NCBI RefSeq assembly: GCF_012563545.1
Contig: NZ_CP050804.1
Coordinates: 496,001-560,000, forward strand
DNA from: Arcanobacterium buesumense
GTDB taxonomy: Bacteria; Actinomycetota; Actinomycetes; Actinomycetales; Actinomycetaceae
Direction of reading: 5' to 3'
DNA length: 64,000 nucleotides
The position numbers and the translations under genes are program-made. Positions 43,170 to 50,829 of the stretch are shown in pieces. The stretch's first letter is position 1. Each line of letters opens with the position of its first letter. The notes under the pieces were generated by a model that saw only the letters and a list, made by a program, of their open reading frames with translations, was not told the DNA's origin and searched no databases.

Positions 43170-44060
43170 GTGGCCCGCAAGTATCTAAGTGCTTTTGGTG
43201 CATTGGTTCTTTTGTTTGCTGGATGTGGTGAGGATCAGCCACAACCACAATCGCAACAAGAAACGCCACAGGCATCCCAGCAAGAAGACCAGCTAACCAC
43301 GTCGCTGTCGGAAACAACGCTTAAACGTGCGATTAAGAGTGAAGATCTCGTTGAGGAGGTCCGTGACGGTCGACTCATCATTGATGGCGCTACCTTGCAT
43401 ATGGAATTACCAGGTGACTTCTCTCGTCAGGAAACAAAAATTCCTGGCCGGATTGGGCAGTGGGGTTCTGCTAATCAAGATCGGCGAGCAGTTTTAAGTG
43501 TGGTGGGAACGGCAGGAGTTGCCCCAGATGCAGAGAAATATGCGGAGTATTTGCGTGCTGCACCGAGTTTGGCGGGTATGGATGTTGAGTATCTCGGTGA
43601 TGTAGAATTCGGTGAAATATCGGCTCATCATTTCCGCATCACCGGAGCTGATGCATTTGTTGAACTATTTAGCTGTGAATTTGATGGAATTTCTTATGAG
43701 CTTACGGTGAAAGCAACCGATCAAGCCGGAATCGATCAAATGCGTGATTTTGCGTTAGCTACCCGAGTTTCCCCTAAAGATAAGCGTGATCTTAACGGTA
43801 GTGCAGGTAGCGGTGATGTAGTGAGAAGTGAAAGTACTACTCAAAATTATTATGAGGATGATGCGCCTTCGCTTCCACGTACGGGTGGTAGTGTTGAAAA
43901 TTCTGAGCAATCAATCTCACCGCAACCAGCAGTCCCTGATTCTCAAGAGGCAGAGGTAGAACAGCCGCTACCGGCCCAACCAGCGCCACCTGCAACTCCA
44001 CCAGCACCGCCAGCAGATGGTAATGAAGAACCTAATAACCCTGGTGAAGGAGCCGAGTAA
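43170..44060 (+). CDS. lipoprotein with proline-rich tail
   Basis: A 296-residue secreted protein. The signal ends in LLFAGC with the lipid-bearing cysteine at residue 19. It is followed by a Gln/Pro-rich linker, a globular domain (about 50-205) and a low-complexity tail rich in Pro, Ala and Glu. The sequence SLPRTGG near residue 230 looks like a sortase signal but is followed by polar residues, not a membrane helix. I do not recognise the globular domain. GTG start with AAGGAG upstream. The sialidase-fold gene starts five bases after its stop codon. Confidence 0.8.
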   Translation: MARKYLSAFGALVLLFAGCGEDQPQPQSQQETPQASQQEDQLTTSLSETTLKRAIKSEDLVEEVRDGRLIIDGATLHMELPGDFSRQETKIPGRIGQWGSANQDRRAVLSVVGTAGVAPDAEKYAEYLRAAPSLAGMDVEYLGDVEFGEISAHHFRITGADAFVELFSCEFDGISYELTVKATDQAGIDQMRDFALATRVSPKDKRDLNGSAGSGDVVRSESTTQNYYEDDAPSLPRTGGSVENSEQSISPQPAVPDSQEAEVEQPLPAQPAPPATPPAPPADGNEEPNNPGEGAE

Positions 44061-44065
44061 AGAAG

Positions 44066-45064
44066 ATGCTGACATCTGTAGGCGGGTCACGGCGAATTGC
44101 GGCACCGCGTGATAAGGGTGAAGTGCGTATTCCAGCACTAGGCATTCTTGCTGGTGAGCTAGTGTGTTTTTTTGATGTGCGCCCTGCACCTGTTGGGGGA
44201 GATGGACGAAAGTTTACTGGCGAAGTTATGGCTTCTGATCTGCCTAATCCGAACCAGCTAGCGTATGTTGAACTCACTGGAAAGCATGAGCTTTTAGAGC
44301 ATCATTTTTATACACCCGAACCGATAGCTTCCGATTCTTGTGTAGCTTCAGATCAGGAACAAATAACTGTTGCTTATGCATCTGTTGATAGTCCGGTGAG
44401 CTATATTTCTTCACGTTTTTCCGGGCCAAGGCTGGCTGCTTGGGTTGCGGTGGGGGATGCTCGTGGCGAATTTACGCATCGTCGTCTTGATGTGCTCTAC
44501 GATGAGACGCATGCAGATGCCCTTTTCGCTACGTCAGGCTCAACGATCATGCTGGATGGGGCCGCGTTGATTCCTTATGTTATGCGCCATGGTGAGAAGA
44601 TGTCGGTGCGAGTTGCCCATCTCCGGAATGGAGAACTTGTGACATTATCAGAGCCCATTGCTCATTCTTCCTATCCAATCGATGAGACATCGTTAGCTTT
44701 AGACCCTGATCTAGGTATTATTCTCAATGCTCGAATTCAGGGTTTTGAAGGCAAGGGCGCTGGCGGACGGCTTATCTCGTACAGTGAGGATGGCGTGACT
44801 TTTTCGCCGCTGAGCTATCGAGCGTTACCTGATCCGGGGTGCAACGCAAAAGCTCTTGGTGAATTGTTCATCCATCCGCATTCGCCTAACGATCGGACAA
44901 ATGGCGCCGTCGTAGATATGGTTTCTGGTGATGTTGTCTATCGTTTTGATGAAGGGGAATTCGGTTATTCTGATGCGATATGGCATGATGGGCGGCTCAC
45001 CGTTGTTGCAGAACGCAATAACGAGTTATGGCAATGGGATTTAGCGCTGACGAGTAGCATGTAG
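44066..45064 (+). CDS. sialidase-fold (GH33-like) protein without signal peptide
   Basis: A 332-residue beta-propeller protein with sialidase features. The first Arg is in VRIPAL (R21), then LNARIQG (R223) and NDRTNG (R277) supply the second and third arginines of the triad, and FGYSDAIW has the nucleophile-position Tyr301. One clear Asp box is YSEDGVTFSP (239-248). FFDVRPAPVGGDGR resembles the acid/base loop. There is no signal peptide or anchor, so the protein would be cytoplasmic. It probably shares an mRNA with the lipoprotein gene and overlaps the convergent permease gene by 24 bp. Confidence 0.7.
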   Translation: MLTSVGGSRRIAAPRDKGEVRIPALGILAGELVCFFDVRPAPVGGDGRKFTGEVMASDLPNPNQLAYVELTGKHELLEHHFYTPEPIASDSCVASDQEQITVAYASVDSPVSYISSRFSGPRLAAWVAVGDARGEFTHRRLDVLYDETHADALFATSGSTIMLDGAALIPYVMRHGEKMSVRVAHLRNGELVTLSEPIAHSSYPIDETSLALDPDLGIILNARIQGFEGKGAGGRLISYSEDGVTFSPLSYRALPDPGCNAKALGELFIHPHSPNDRTNGAVVDMVSGDVVYRFDEGEFGYSDAIWHDGRLTVVAERNNELWQWDLALTSSM

Positions 45065-45904
45065 CCAGCCAGTTACTACTCCACGTTTCGGGGCGAAAAG
45101 CCACACAAGAATAAATATTGCGGTGAGGATCAGCACGATCATAGCGCCCGTAGGAACGTCCCAAGCCCATGAAGCCCAGATACCTAAAAAAGCACCTAAC
45201 GATCCGATAGCAGGAGAAATAATCATCATCGTTGCCACTCGGTCAGTAAGCATACGGGCGGCGGCAGCCGGAGTGATCAGTAGTGCTAAAACGAGGATAT
45301 TTCCGATAGTTTGCACTGAGATGACGACGGCGGCAGCAACAGATAGATAGATGATGAGGTCAGCTACGAGGGTGGAAATACCAAGACTGGTGGCGTAATC
45401 GCGATCGACACTGACAGCGACAAGTTTGCGGTGGTAGAACGCAAGAATCGCAACGATGAGGAATCCTAAGCCTGCTACAGCGAGCATATCGGAATCAGTT
45501 GAACCGTTAAGGGATCCGAAAAGAAAAGATTCTAAGGAGCCGGTGTAGCCAGGTATTCGGGACATGATAACCAAGCCAAGTGCGAACGCAGCGGCAAAGA
45601 AAACTCCGATAATCGAGTCTTCTTTCAGACGTCGGTGTTGGGAAAATAGGGTAATAAGTAACGTGACAATCACGCCAGCTAGTGCGCCACCGAGCAAAAT
45701 TGATCCTTGTAACGCAAAGGCTGCGGCGACGCCGGGGAAGACGGCGTGAGCAAGCGCGTCACCAACGAAAGACATTCCGCGCAAGATCACGTGCGTTCCG
45801 GCCACTCCGCAGACGATGGCGGCGAGGATTGCGACGACGAGAGCACGCGGCAAGAAGCTCAGCGCGGGATTGGTGAGGTCAGTGAGGAAATCTATCAGGT
45901 TCAT
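45041..45904 (-). CDS. metal ABC transporter permease (anchored repeat-type)
   Basis: A 287-residue ABC-3 family permease with about eight helices, of the ZnuB/MntB type. Typical segments are LRGMSFVGDALAHAVFPGVA, VFFAAAFALGLVIM and ALLITPAAAARMLTDRVATM. It is the last gene of the operon and overlaps the ATPase gene by four bases. The set corresponds to the 'anchored repeat-type ABC transporter' system of actinobacteria. Confidence 0.9.
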   Translation of the reverse strand: MNLIDFLTDLTNPALSFLPRALVVAILAAIVCGVAGTHVILRGMSFVGDALAHAVFPGVAAAFALQGSILLGGALAGVIVTLLITLFSQHRRLKEDSIIGVFFAAAFALGLVIMSRIPGYTGSLESFLFGSLNGSTDSDMLAVAGLGFLIVAILAFYHRKLVAVSVDRDYATSLGISTLVADLIIYLSVAAAVVISVQTIGNILVLALLITPAAAARMLTDRVATMMIISPAIGSLGAFLGIWASWAWDVPTGAMIVLILTAIFILVWLFAPKRGVVTGWLHATRQR

Positions 45905-46623
45905 GCAAGCCCTAAACTTTTCAATAGTGATGAATCAGCGCGTACTTGATAGGTGTCCATCCACAGCTGGGGATCACATAAGGCTGCGGGTGGCCCGAAG
46001 GCACGGACAGTTCGATTAAGCATAAGCAGATGGCTGGAGGTATCTACTGCGCCAGGCAGATCGTGAGTGGACATAATGATGCCGACGCCATCGTTGGCTA
46101 ATGACGTGAATAGGTCAGTCAACGAATCTTGGTTGGGGTAGTCCAATCCGGTAAATGGTTCATCGAGTAGGAGCAAAGAGGGTTCGGTGACGAGTGCTCG
46201 GGCCACGAGAAGTCGTTGTTTTTGCCCACCAGATAGTTCTGCTAGGGCACGTTCGGAATAGTCAGCTAATCCCACGGTGTCAAGGGCACGATAGACAGCT
46301 TGCCATTCAGCTTTTCCTAGGCGGGAAAACCAGCGCCGGTGTGGGATAAAAGAGGTAGCGACAAGTTGTTCGAGGGACATGGGATAGTCCCATTCGATTT
46401 GCCTTGATTGTGGTACGTAGCCGATTTTTGCGTTGCGTGTTATCGTTCCGTTAAAGGTGGGGATAAGTCCGTTGATAGCGCGCATGAGCGTAGTTTTGCC
46501 GGCTCCATTGGGTCCTATCAGGCCGATAAGTTGGCCTGCTTCGACGTCGAAACTAATACCGGTTAAGACATTACGTCCCCCGAGGCGTACGCTGACGTCG
46601 GCTACCTGTAACAGTGGTGTCAC
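45901..46623 (-). CDS. metal ABC transporter ATP-binding protein (anchored repeat-type)
   Basis: A 240-residue ABC ATPase: Walker A GPNGAGKTT, Q-loop GYVPQSRQIEWDYP (a Mn/Zn-transporter pattern), signature LSGGQKQRLLVARAL, Walker B LLLDEPFTGLD and switch MSTHD. It overlaps both neighbours by four bases, so the operon is translationally coupled. Confidence 0.93.
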   Translation of the reverse strand: MTPLLQVADVSVRLGGRNVLTGISFDVEAGQLIGLIGPNGAGKTTLMRAINGLIPTFNGTITRNAKIGYVPQSRQIEWDYPMSLEQLVATSFIPHRRWFSRLGKAEWQAVYRALDTVGLADYSERALAELSGGQKQRLLVARALVTEPSLLLLDEPFTGLDYPNQDSLTDLFTSLANDGVGIIMSTHDLPGAVDTSSHLLMLNRTVRAFGPPAALCDPQLWMDTYQVRADSSLLKSLGLA

Positions 46624-47597
46624 AGTTCGTCCTTCGCTTTCTTTTTGGTAGCAGATTCGCCGCGCTTAACGATCAGGAGGGTGATCAGAGCCCCGATGAT
46701 GACAAGGCCAGCGCATCCGGCAATCAGAAGTACAGTATGTGACGATGTGGCTTGTGTGGAGGCAGAGTTGGCATTTGCACTATCGGCAGGTTCGGTATCG
46801 GTAGGCGCGGAATCGGTATCAGTGTTACCCGAAGCGGTTGCGTTTTCGCTACGAACTGCTTGGTCAAGTGCGCCGGTAGCATCCGTGTCAGTTCCTACTG
46901 CAAAAGTAAGAACTTGAGTATCGGAGACGGTTGTACCGTCATTGAGAGTGGCAGCGGCGGTGAGGGTGACATGGTGGATTCCAGGCTCGGTGAAGACCCA
47001 GTTGGCGTGGGTGTGCGAGTGGAGTTCGACGTCGATGGGTTGCTGTTCATTTTTATCAGAGGTCCAAAGAACTTGAGGAGCGCCAAAGTTGCCGGCTTGA
47101 ACAAAGACGTTGAATTGGCCCGGCCCTTCATGGCCACCGTATGTTAGTGTGACTGTTCCATTAACGTTGTCAGCTACAGCTGGGTCTTGAGTATTCCAAC
47201 CGAGCCAGACAACATTGGGGATTTCTTGTTGCGGTACAACCCATACGTTGTGGTTTGGAGCTTTAATAAAAGAATAGGTGTCATCTTCTGGAACTGGCAG
47301 GATGCCGTCATCGCTGACGCGGTAGATCATGTCAGAAATATGGCGCCACACCGGGGTTGTTTCGGTGTCATCGCGAGCCATGAGCTGCCATTGACCGTCC
47401 AGCATTTTAGGACCGAGATCGATATGGCCGGCAGATCGTTCTACTTCTTGACCTGCCGGAGCGATGGTTTCATTCGCATCAACTCGTTGAGTTAATGCTG
47501 GATCGGCTTCTGAAGAGTCGGTTGTTGCCCAGGCAGGGGTGGCGAAGCCAAGTGCTAAGAGGCTGGCGATGATGACAGTGGTGCGGGGCAGTTTCAT
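46620..47597 (-). CDS. membrane-anchored choice-of-anchor M repeat protein
   Basis: A 325-residue surface protein. It has a signal peptide ending PAWA, then one actinobacterial surface-anchored repeat in normal order: SAGHIDLGPKMLDGQW, NHNVWVVPQ, VVWLGWN, GPGQFNVFVQ, HSHTHANWVFTEPGIHHV and VLTFAVG. A Thr/Ser/Asp-rich spacer and a C-terminal helix (HTVLLIAGCAGLVIIGALIT) with KRGESATKKK follow. It has no sortase motif. ATG 47597 overlaps the stop of the binding-protein gene (ATGA). Confidence 0.85.
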   Translation of the reverse strand: MKLPRTTVIIASLLALGFATPAWATTDSSEADPALTQRVDANETIAPAGQEVERSAGHIDLGPKMLDGQWQLMARDDTETTPVWRHISDMIYRVSDDGILPVPEDDTYSFIKAPNHNVWVVPQQEIPNVVWLGWNTQDPAVADNVNGTVTLTYGGHEGPGQFNVFVQAGNFGAPQVLWTSDKNEQQPIDVELHSHTHANWVFTEPGIHHVTLTAAATLNDGTTVSDTQVLTFAVGTDTDATGALDQAVRSENATASGNTDTDSAPTDTEPADSANANSASTQATSSHTVLLIAGCAGLVIIGALITLLIVKRGESATKKKAKDEL

Positions 47598-49153
47598 TGG
47601 TCTACCTTTGGAATGTCGAGGTCTGCTGGCCACGGTGGTAAGGAACCGGGATTCAGACACGTGGATACGGTTGTTGTTAAATTAGTCATGAGGTCGATGT
47701 AACTTTGCCCGTCTTGGACAACATCGCCGGTGATTGAACAGATGTTGATGTTGTTGGCGTGTGCCAGATTTGTTAATGCTGGTGATTGCCCGGCTCCGCC
47801 GAGTTCTGCGAAAACCGCGGGGATATGCAAAGATGCGAGAGTGGCTGAGAGATTTGTTAGATCACGTGTTGAAGGTTCGAGACTGGGGTTGGGAGAGACG
47901 TAGCCGGCGATTTCTAGACCGTATCCTTTAGCGAAATAGCCGTATCCATCGTGACTGGTGACAAGACGCCGATTTTTGGTTGGAATAGCGGCTAATGTTA
48001 GGCGCATCCATCGATCTAGTTTTGTGAGTTTTTCTTTATATGCCGTGGCATTGGCGAGATAGCTTGCCTTATTGGCGGGATCGAAAGTTACGAGTGCATC
48101 AGCAATTGTGTCAACATAGGCAAGTGTGTTGCGAACATCAAGCCACATGTGCGGGTCGATTTCGCCATGAACATGTTTGCCGATAACAGCTTGGGCAAGG
48201 ATCCATACATCGTCCCCAGGTTTGCCAATAAAACGCCAATCTCCGCTGGTTGGAATGGTTGTTGCGGTGGAGTGGGGAACGGTGATAACTGCGTGGCTAG
48301 GATTTTCTATGAAAGATGTGCCAGATGCGTCTTCACCACGTAAAGTGATGCCTCCAGTAAGCGAGGCGGTGATATCGAGGTGTCCTGAGTTGATTATGCG
48401 TGCGGGGTGTCCGTCGTCGTCAATCATGGTCTCGGCGATGGTTGCCGGATCGGTGCCGACGGCGAATGTGAGTGTGGTGGAACCGAGGTCGGTTGTGTCG
48501 TCTTCATGATTGAGTGCGCTAGTCAAATCAAGATGGTAAATACCGGGCTTCGCGAATGCCCAGGACATATGGGTGTGTGCATTGGTTGGTAGTGCGAGGG
48601 AATCGGCTGGGGAAATACCGTCAGAGGCGTTGAGCCAAGCGTTGGCTTGCCCGAAGGTGCCAGTGGTAAAAGCGGCCATAGTGGCTGGTCCAGTGACGCT
48701 GGTGGCAGTGAAAGTGACGGAATCTTGGTTGCCACCGGATCCATCTACTCGCAGACCGAGCCAAGCAGTTGACAGTGAAACGTCTTCAACCAGCGGAATA
48801 TGGTAGGCACCAAATGGGACGGATTCGTCGCCTAAAGCAACAATGCGGGCATTGCTGGGGAGATTGGCGTGTAGTGAATCCATCAGTGCTGCATCTTCTA
48901 ACAGGAGCTGATTGGTAATGGCGAGGTCGGCATAGGCGATTGCTCGGATTGTTGAAAAGCTCGCTTCGTATGTGTGGGGATCGCGTCCTGGTGGGACGAG
49001 TGGGACGACGTCGATATGGTCGCCGGCAATATTGCGTGTGATATCGGCTAAAAATGGAGTGGAAGCAACGATATGACGGGCGTTGTCGTGCTGTGGGGCT
49101 GCGCAACTGGCTAGCATAAGCAGTGTTGTGATGACGGCGATGATCCGTTTCAT
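47594..49153 (-). CDS. metal-binding lipoprotein with inserted choice-of-anchor M repeat
   Basis: A 519-residue ABC substrate-binding protein of the ZnuA/PsaA (cluster A-I) fold. The lipobox is MLASC (Cys17). Metal ligands are His60 in GRDPHTYE and His335 in GEIDPHMWLD; TSHDGYGYFAKGYGL and HIPAVFAELGG belong to the C-lobe. Residues about 120-325, where ZnuA has its His-rich loop, are a repeat domain. In it the second half of the motif (WLGL, GPATMAAF, HTHMSWAFAKPGIYHL, TFAVG) comes before the first half (SGHLDI, GDDVWILAQ). ATG 49153 has a purine-rich GGGAGGGAGGGG upstream. It is the first gene of the operon. Confidence 0.88.
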   Translation of the reverse strand: MKRIIAVITTLLMLASCAAPQHDNARHIVASTPFLADITRNIAGDHIDVVPLVPPGRDPHTYEASFSTIRAIAYADLAITNQLLLEDAALMDSLHANLPSNARIVALGDESVPFGAYHIPLVEDVSLSTAWLGLRVDGSGGNQDSVTFTATSVTGPATMAAFTTGTFGQANAWLNASDGISPADSLALPTNAHTHMSWAFAKPGIYHLDLTSALNHEDDTTDLGSTTLTFAVGTDPATIAETMIDDDGHPARIINSGHLDITASLTGGITLRGEDASGTSFIENPSHAVITVPHSTATTIPTSGDWRFIGKPGDDVWILAQAVIGKHVHGEIDPHMWLDVRNTLAYVDTIADALVTFDPANKASYLANATAYKEKLTKLDRWMRLTLAAIPTKNRRLVTSHDGYGYFAKGYGLEIAGYVSPNPSLEPSTRDLTNLSATLASLHIPAVFAELGGAGQSPALTNLAHANNINICSITGDVVQDGQSYIDLMTNLTTTVSTCLNPGSLPPWPADLDIPKVDQ

Positions 49154-49173
49154 CAAGCCCCTCCCTCCCTAGG

Positions 49174-49211
49174 TAAGAATAATTCTCAATAGATATAAGA
49201 ATAATTCTCAA
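49174..49211. promoter_or_regulatory. two direct copies of a Zur/Fur-like box before the metal operon
   Basis: TAAGAATAATTCTCAA occurs at 49174-49189 and again, identical, at 49196-49211. Each contains the dyad GAATAATTC, and the spacing of 22 bp is two helical turns. They lie 21 bp upstream of the metal-transporter start codon, where a repressor would block transcription. The A/T-rich dyad is of the Fur/Zur kind; the metal is not decided by sequence. Confidence 0.65.
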
Positions 49212-49305
49212 AATAGATTTTCTCAAAACCATAAGTGTGCAAATGGCTATATACCTGATGTTGTAAGATTTGGCATAATTATTGAGAGGCTTCCGGGGTT
49301 GATAT

Positions 49306-49434
49306 TTGCGTATTAGGATTAACTTAGGTGACACTAACCTGATTGAAGGTGATTTCTATGATGAAGTATCGCGCTATGCCTTGGCTCGTTGTCTCTCATT
49401 ACGTCCGAAAGTCGTTAACGAAGCACTACTGTGA
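49306..49434 (+). pseudogene. upstream fragment in frame with the ATC-hydrolase-like gene
   Basis: A 42-codon frame (TTG start) encodes protein-like sequence, INLGDTNLIEGDFYDEVSRY then ALARCLSLRPKVVNEALL. It stops at TGA 49432-49434. The next long gene is in the same frame 15 bases later, after one more stop (TAA). The two stretches together would make about 230 residues, the usual size for that family. This suggests the start of the gene was separated by nonsense changes, or that a short coupled ORF exists. Confidence 0.4.
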
Positions 49435-49449
49435 CGCGCAGACTAAAAA

Positions 49450-49998
49450 ATGATCAATAATGCCCATGAGGCGTATAAAAATCTTCTCGACAAAGCTGAA
49501 GACATCGGCTACCGCAGTCCCATGTCCAACAACCTTTATATGGTGTTGGCATTCTTTTCATTTCATGTTGGCAATAAGGACTTAATTCAACACGATGAAA
49601 TGAAGAAGATAATAGATGAGTTTTATGACAACAAATTAATACGCCGCTATCTGGGGTTAATGAATCTCAACAAGCCAGGGGTGTTTAAGGTGTTTGAGCG
49701 TGGGATACATAAGCGTGCGGCATGGATCGAAAAAAGAAGAGACGTCTACCCGAAGAATTGGGATTTTGATTTCAGCACTCAACATGTTGACGGCTTGTAT
49801 TATCGGTTCACTATTTGTCCGATTGCTAAGCTCTTTCAGGAAAATTATTTTGCCGGATATACGCCACTATTTTGTGCAATGGACTATAAGAATTTCGCAT
49901 TAATGCGTGAAAACTTGCATCGGGACCATATCATCGCTAAAGGTCATGGAGAATGTGATTTCTGGATTGTTCCAGACAGCATAACGGACCCGAAATAG
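49450..49998 (+). CDS. L-2-amino-thiazoline-4-carboxylic acid hydrolase-like protein, possibly N-truncated
   Basis: A 182-residue protein. Its C-terminal half, YYRFTICPIAKLFQENYFAG, FCAMDYKNF, LHRDHIIAKGHGECDF, matches the pattern of the ATC hydrolase family (C-x-I, C-x-x-D, G-x-x-x-C-D-F). The Pseudomonas enzyme opens a thiazoline ring to make cysteine, but most relatives have no known function. No ribosome site precedes the ATG and an in-frame fragment lies just upstream. The gene may be decaying. It is the only plus-strand gene between the two metal loci. Confidence 0.6.
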   Translation: MINNAHEAYKNLLDKAEDIGYRSPMSNNLYMVLAFFSFHVGNKDLIQHDEMKKIIDEFYDNKLIRRYLGLMNLNKPGVFKVFERGIHKRAAWIEKRRDVYPKNWDFDFSTQHVDGLYYRFTICPIAKLFQENYFAGYTPLFCAMDYKNFALMRENLHRDHIIAKGHGECDFWIVPDSITDPK

Positions 49999-50033
49999 AC
50001 ATGGCAGGGTGTAAGAAATAAGTGTCGCCATAC

Positions 50034-50076
50034 ATGTAGCCGGGGAAGCGCAACAACAGCGTTTCCCCGGCTACAT
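50034..50076 (+). terminator. terminator between convergent genes at 50 kb
   Basis: ATGTAGCCGGGGAA and its complement pair around a loop that includes GCG...CGT, with one mismatch in an extended stem; CTTTTG follows. It separates the hydrolase-like gene from the His-rich gene. Confidence 0.75.
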
Positions 50077-50099
50077 ACGTCTTTTGCTAAAGTACGAAC

Positions 50100-50396
50100 T
50101 CAGTGCTCGTCGTAGTGCTCTCCGTGGGGTGCGTGGTGGTGACCGTCGTGGATGTAGTCGACGTGGTCGCCGTGTTGGATTGCTTCGTGGCCACAGTTTT
50201 CGCCGTGCTTGTGTTCGGCAACGGTGTGCTCAGCAACTGTCTTGTGCTCGTCGTAGTGGTCCTCGTGGAGTGCGTGGTGGTGACCGTCGTGGATGTAGTC
50301 GACGTGGTCGCCGTGTTGGATTGCTTCGTGGCCACAGTTTTCGCCGTGCTTGTGTTCGGCGACGGTGTGCTCGGCAAGATGTTCGTGATTAGTCAT
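50100..50396 (-). CDS. histidine-rich metal-binding repeat protein
   Basis: A 98-residue protein with 28 histidines and 2 cysteines. It is two tandem copies of a 47-residue unit: AEHTVAEHKHGENCGHEAIQ, HGDHVDYIHDGHHHA and EHYDEH-type end. Cys21 and Cys68 occupy equivalent places. It has no signal peptide, so it is likely a cytoplasmic zinc (or nickel, cobalt) buffer or chaperone. It follows an ArsR/SmtB regulator gene by 29 bp in the same direction and probably shares its mRNA. Confidence 0.8.
   Translation of the reverse strand: MTNHEHLAEHTVAEHKHGENCGHEAIQHGDHVDYIHDGHHHALHEDHYDEHKTVAEHTVAEHKHGENCGHEAIQHGDHVDYIHDGHHHAPHGEHYDEH
50131..50379 (-). repeat. 141-bp tandem duplication inside the His-rich gene
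   Basis: The stretch beginning 50131 recurs at 50272 (period 141 bp, 47 codons) with very few base differences over about 108 bp. The near-identity at silent sites indicates a recent duplication or ongoing gene conversion. Confidence 0.85.
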
Positions 50397-50425
50397 GACC
50401 TTTTCTTTCTTGTTGTACGTGTTTA

Positions 50426-50743
50426 TTAATGTTGGTGTGGCGACGAAAAAGAATCGGTTGATTCTTGAACGTGGGTTAGAGCATCGGTGACAACATGAGC
50501 GACGTGGTCATCAGCGATCTGATAGATCATTTCTTTACCGTGGCGGGTAGCGGTGACGAGACCGACTGTGCGCAGGGTGCGTAAATGTTGTGAGACCAGT
50601 GGTTGAGACATGTTGGCTTGCTCTGCCAATGCACCAACTCCTTGTGGCTGGCTATCAAGGAGCACTAACAGTTCAAGGCGTGATTCGTTTCCTAGCGCCT
50701 TGAAGAGTTCTGCTGCTTGAGGCAGTCCGTTAAGGAGGTTCAT
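50426..50743 (-). CDS. ArsR/SmtB family metalloregulator
   Basis: A 105-residue winged-helix repressor. NGLPQAAELFKALGNESRLE, the recognition helix MSQPLVSQHLRTLRTVGLV and the wing RHGKEMIYQI are present. The last helix has D-D-H-V-A-H with H and E further on (DDHVAHVVTDALTHVQE), the alpha-5 type zinc/cobalt site of SmtB/CzrA, and the C-terminus ends PHQH. It lacks the arsenic-type cysteines. It likely senses zinc or a related metal and controls itself plus the His-rich gene. The A/T-rich upstream region holds CATATATA...TATATTTATG, a possible operator. Confidence 0.88.
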   Translation of the reverse strand: MNLLNGLPQAAELFKALGNESRLELLVLLDSQPQGVGALAEQANMSQPLVSQHLRTLRTVGLVTATRHGKEMIYQIADDHVAHVVTDALTHVQESTDSFSSPHQH

Positions 50744-50829
50744 GCCTTAATCATGGCACATATATAAAAGAATTACAATATATTTATGTAAATAATAATG
50801 AGAGTCAATATTAAGAAGATGAATGACGT

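Noticed and set aside
43855-43890. LPRTG motif in the lipoprotein as a sortase signal
   Set aside because: No hydrophobic helix or basic tail follows; the protein continues with polar and Pro-rich sequence and already has a lipobox.
49380-49453. 31-codon ORF MMKYRAMPWLVVSHYVRKSL... overlapping the hydrolase start
   Set aside because: It is out of frame with the protein-like 42-codon fragment covering the same bases, and has no ribosome site.
50087-50377. Thr/Ser-rich open frame (minus strand) in the same repeat
   Set aside because: It is a shifted frame of the His-rich repeat; no start signal and no family.
50103-50429. plus-strand open frame across the His-rich gene
   Set aside because: It is Val/Cys-rich repeat sequence produced by reading His codons backwards. 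The minus-strand frame has a metal-binding logic and an operon partner.
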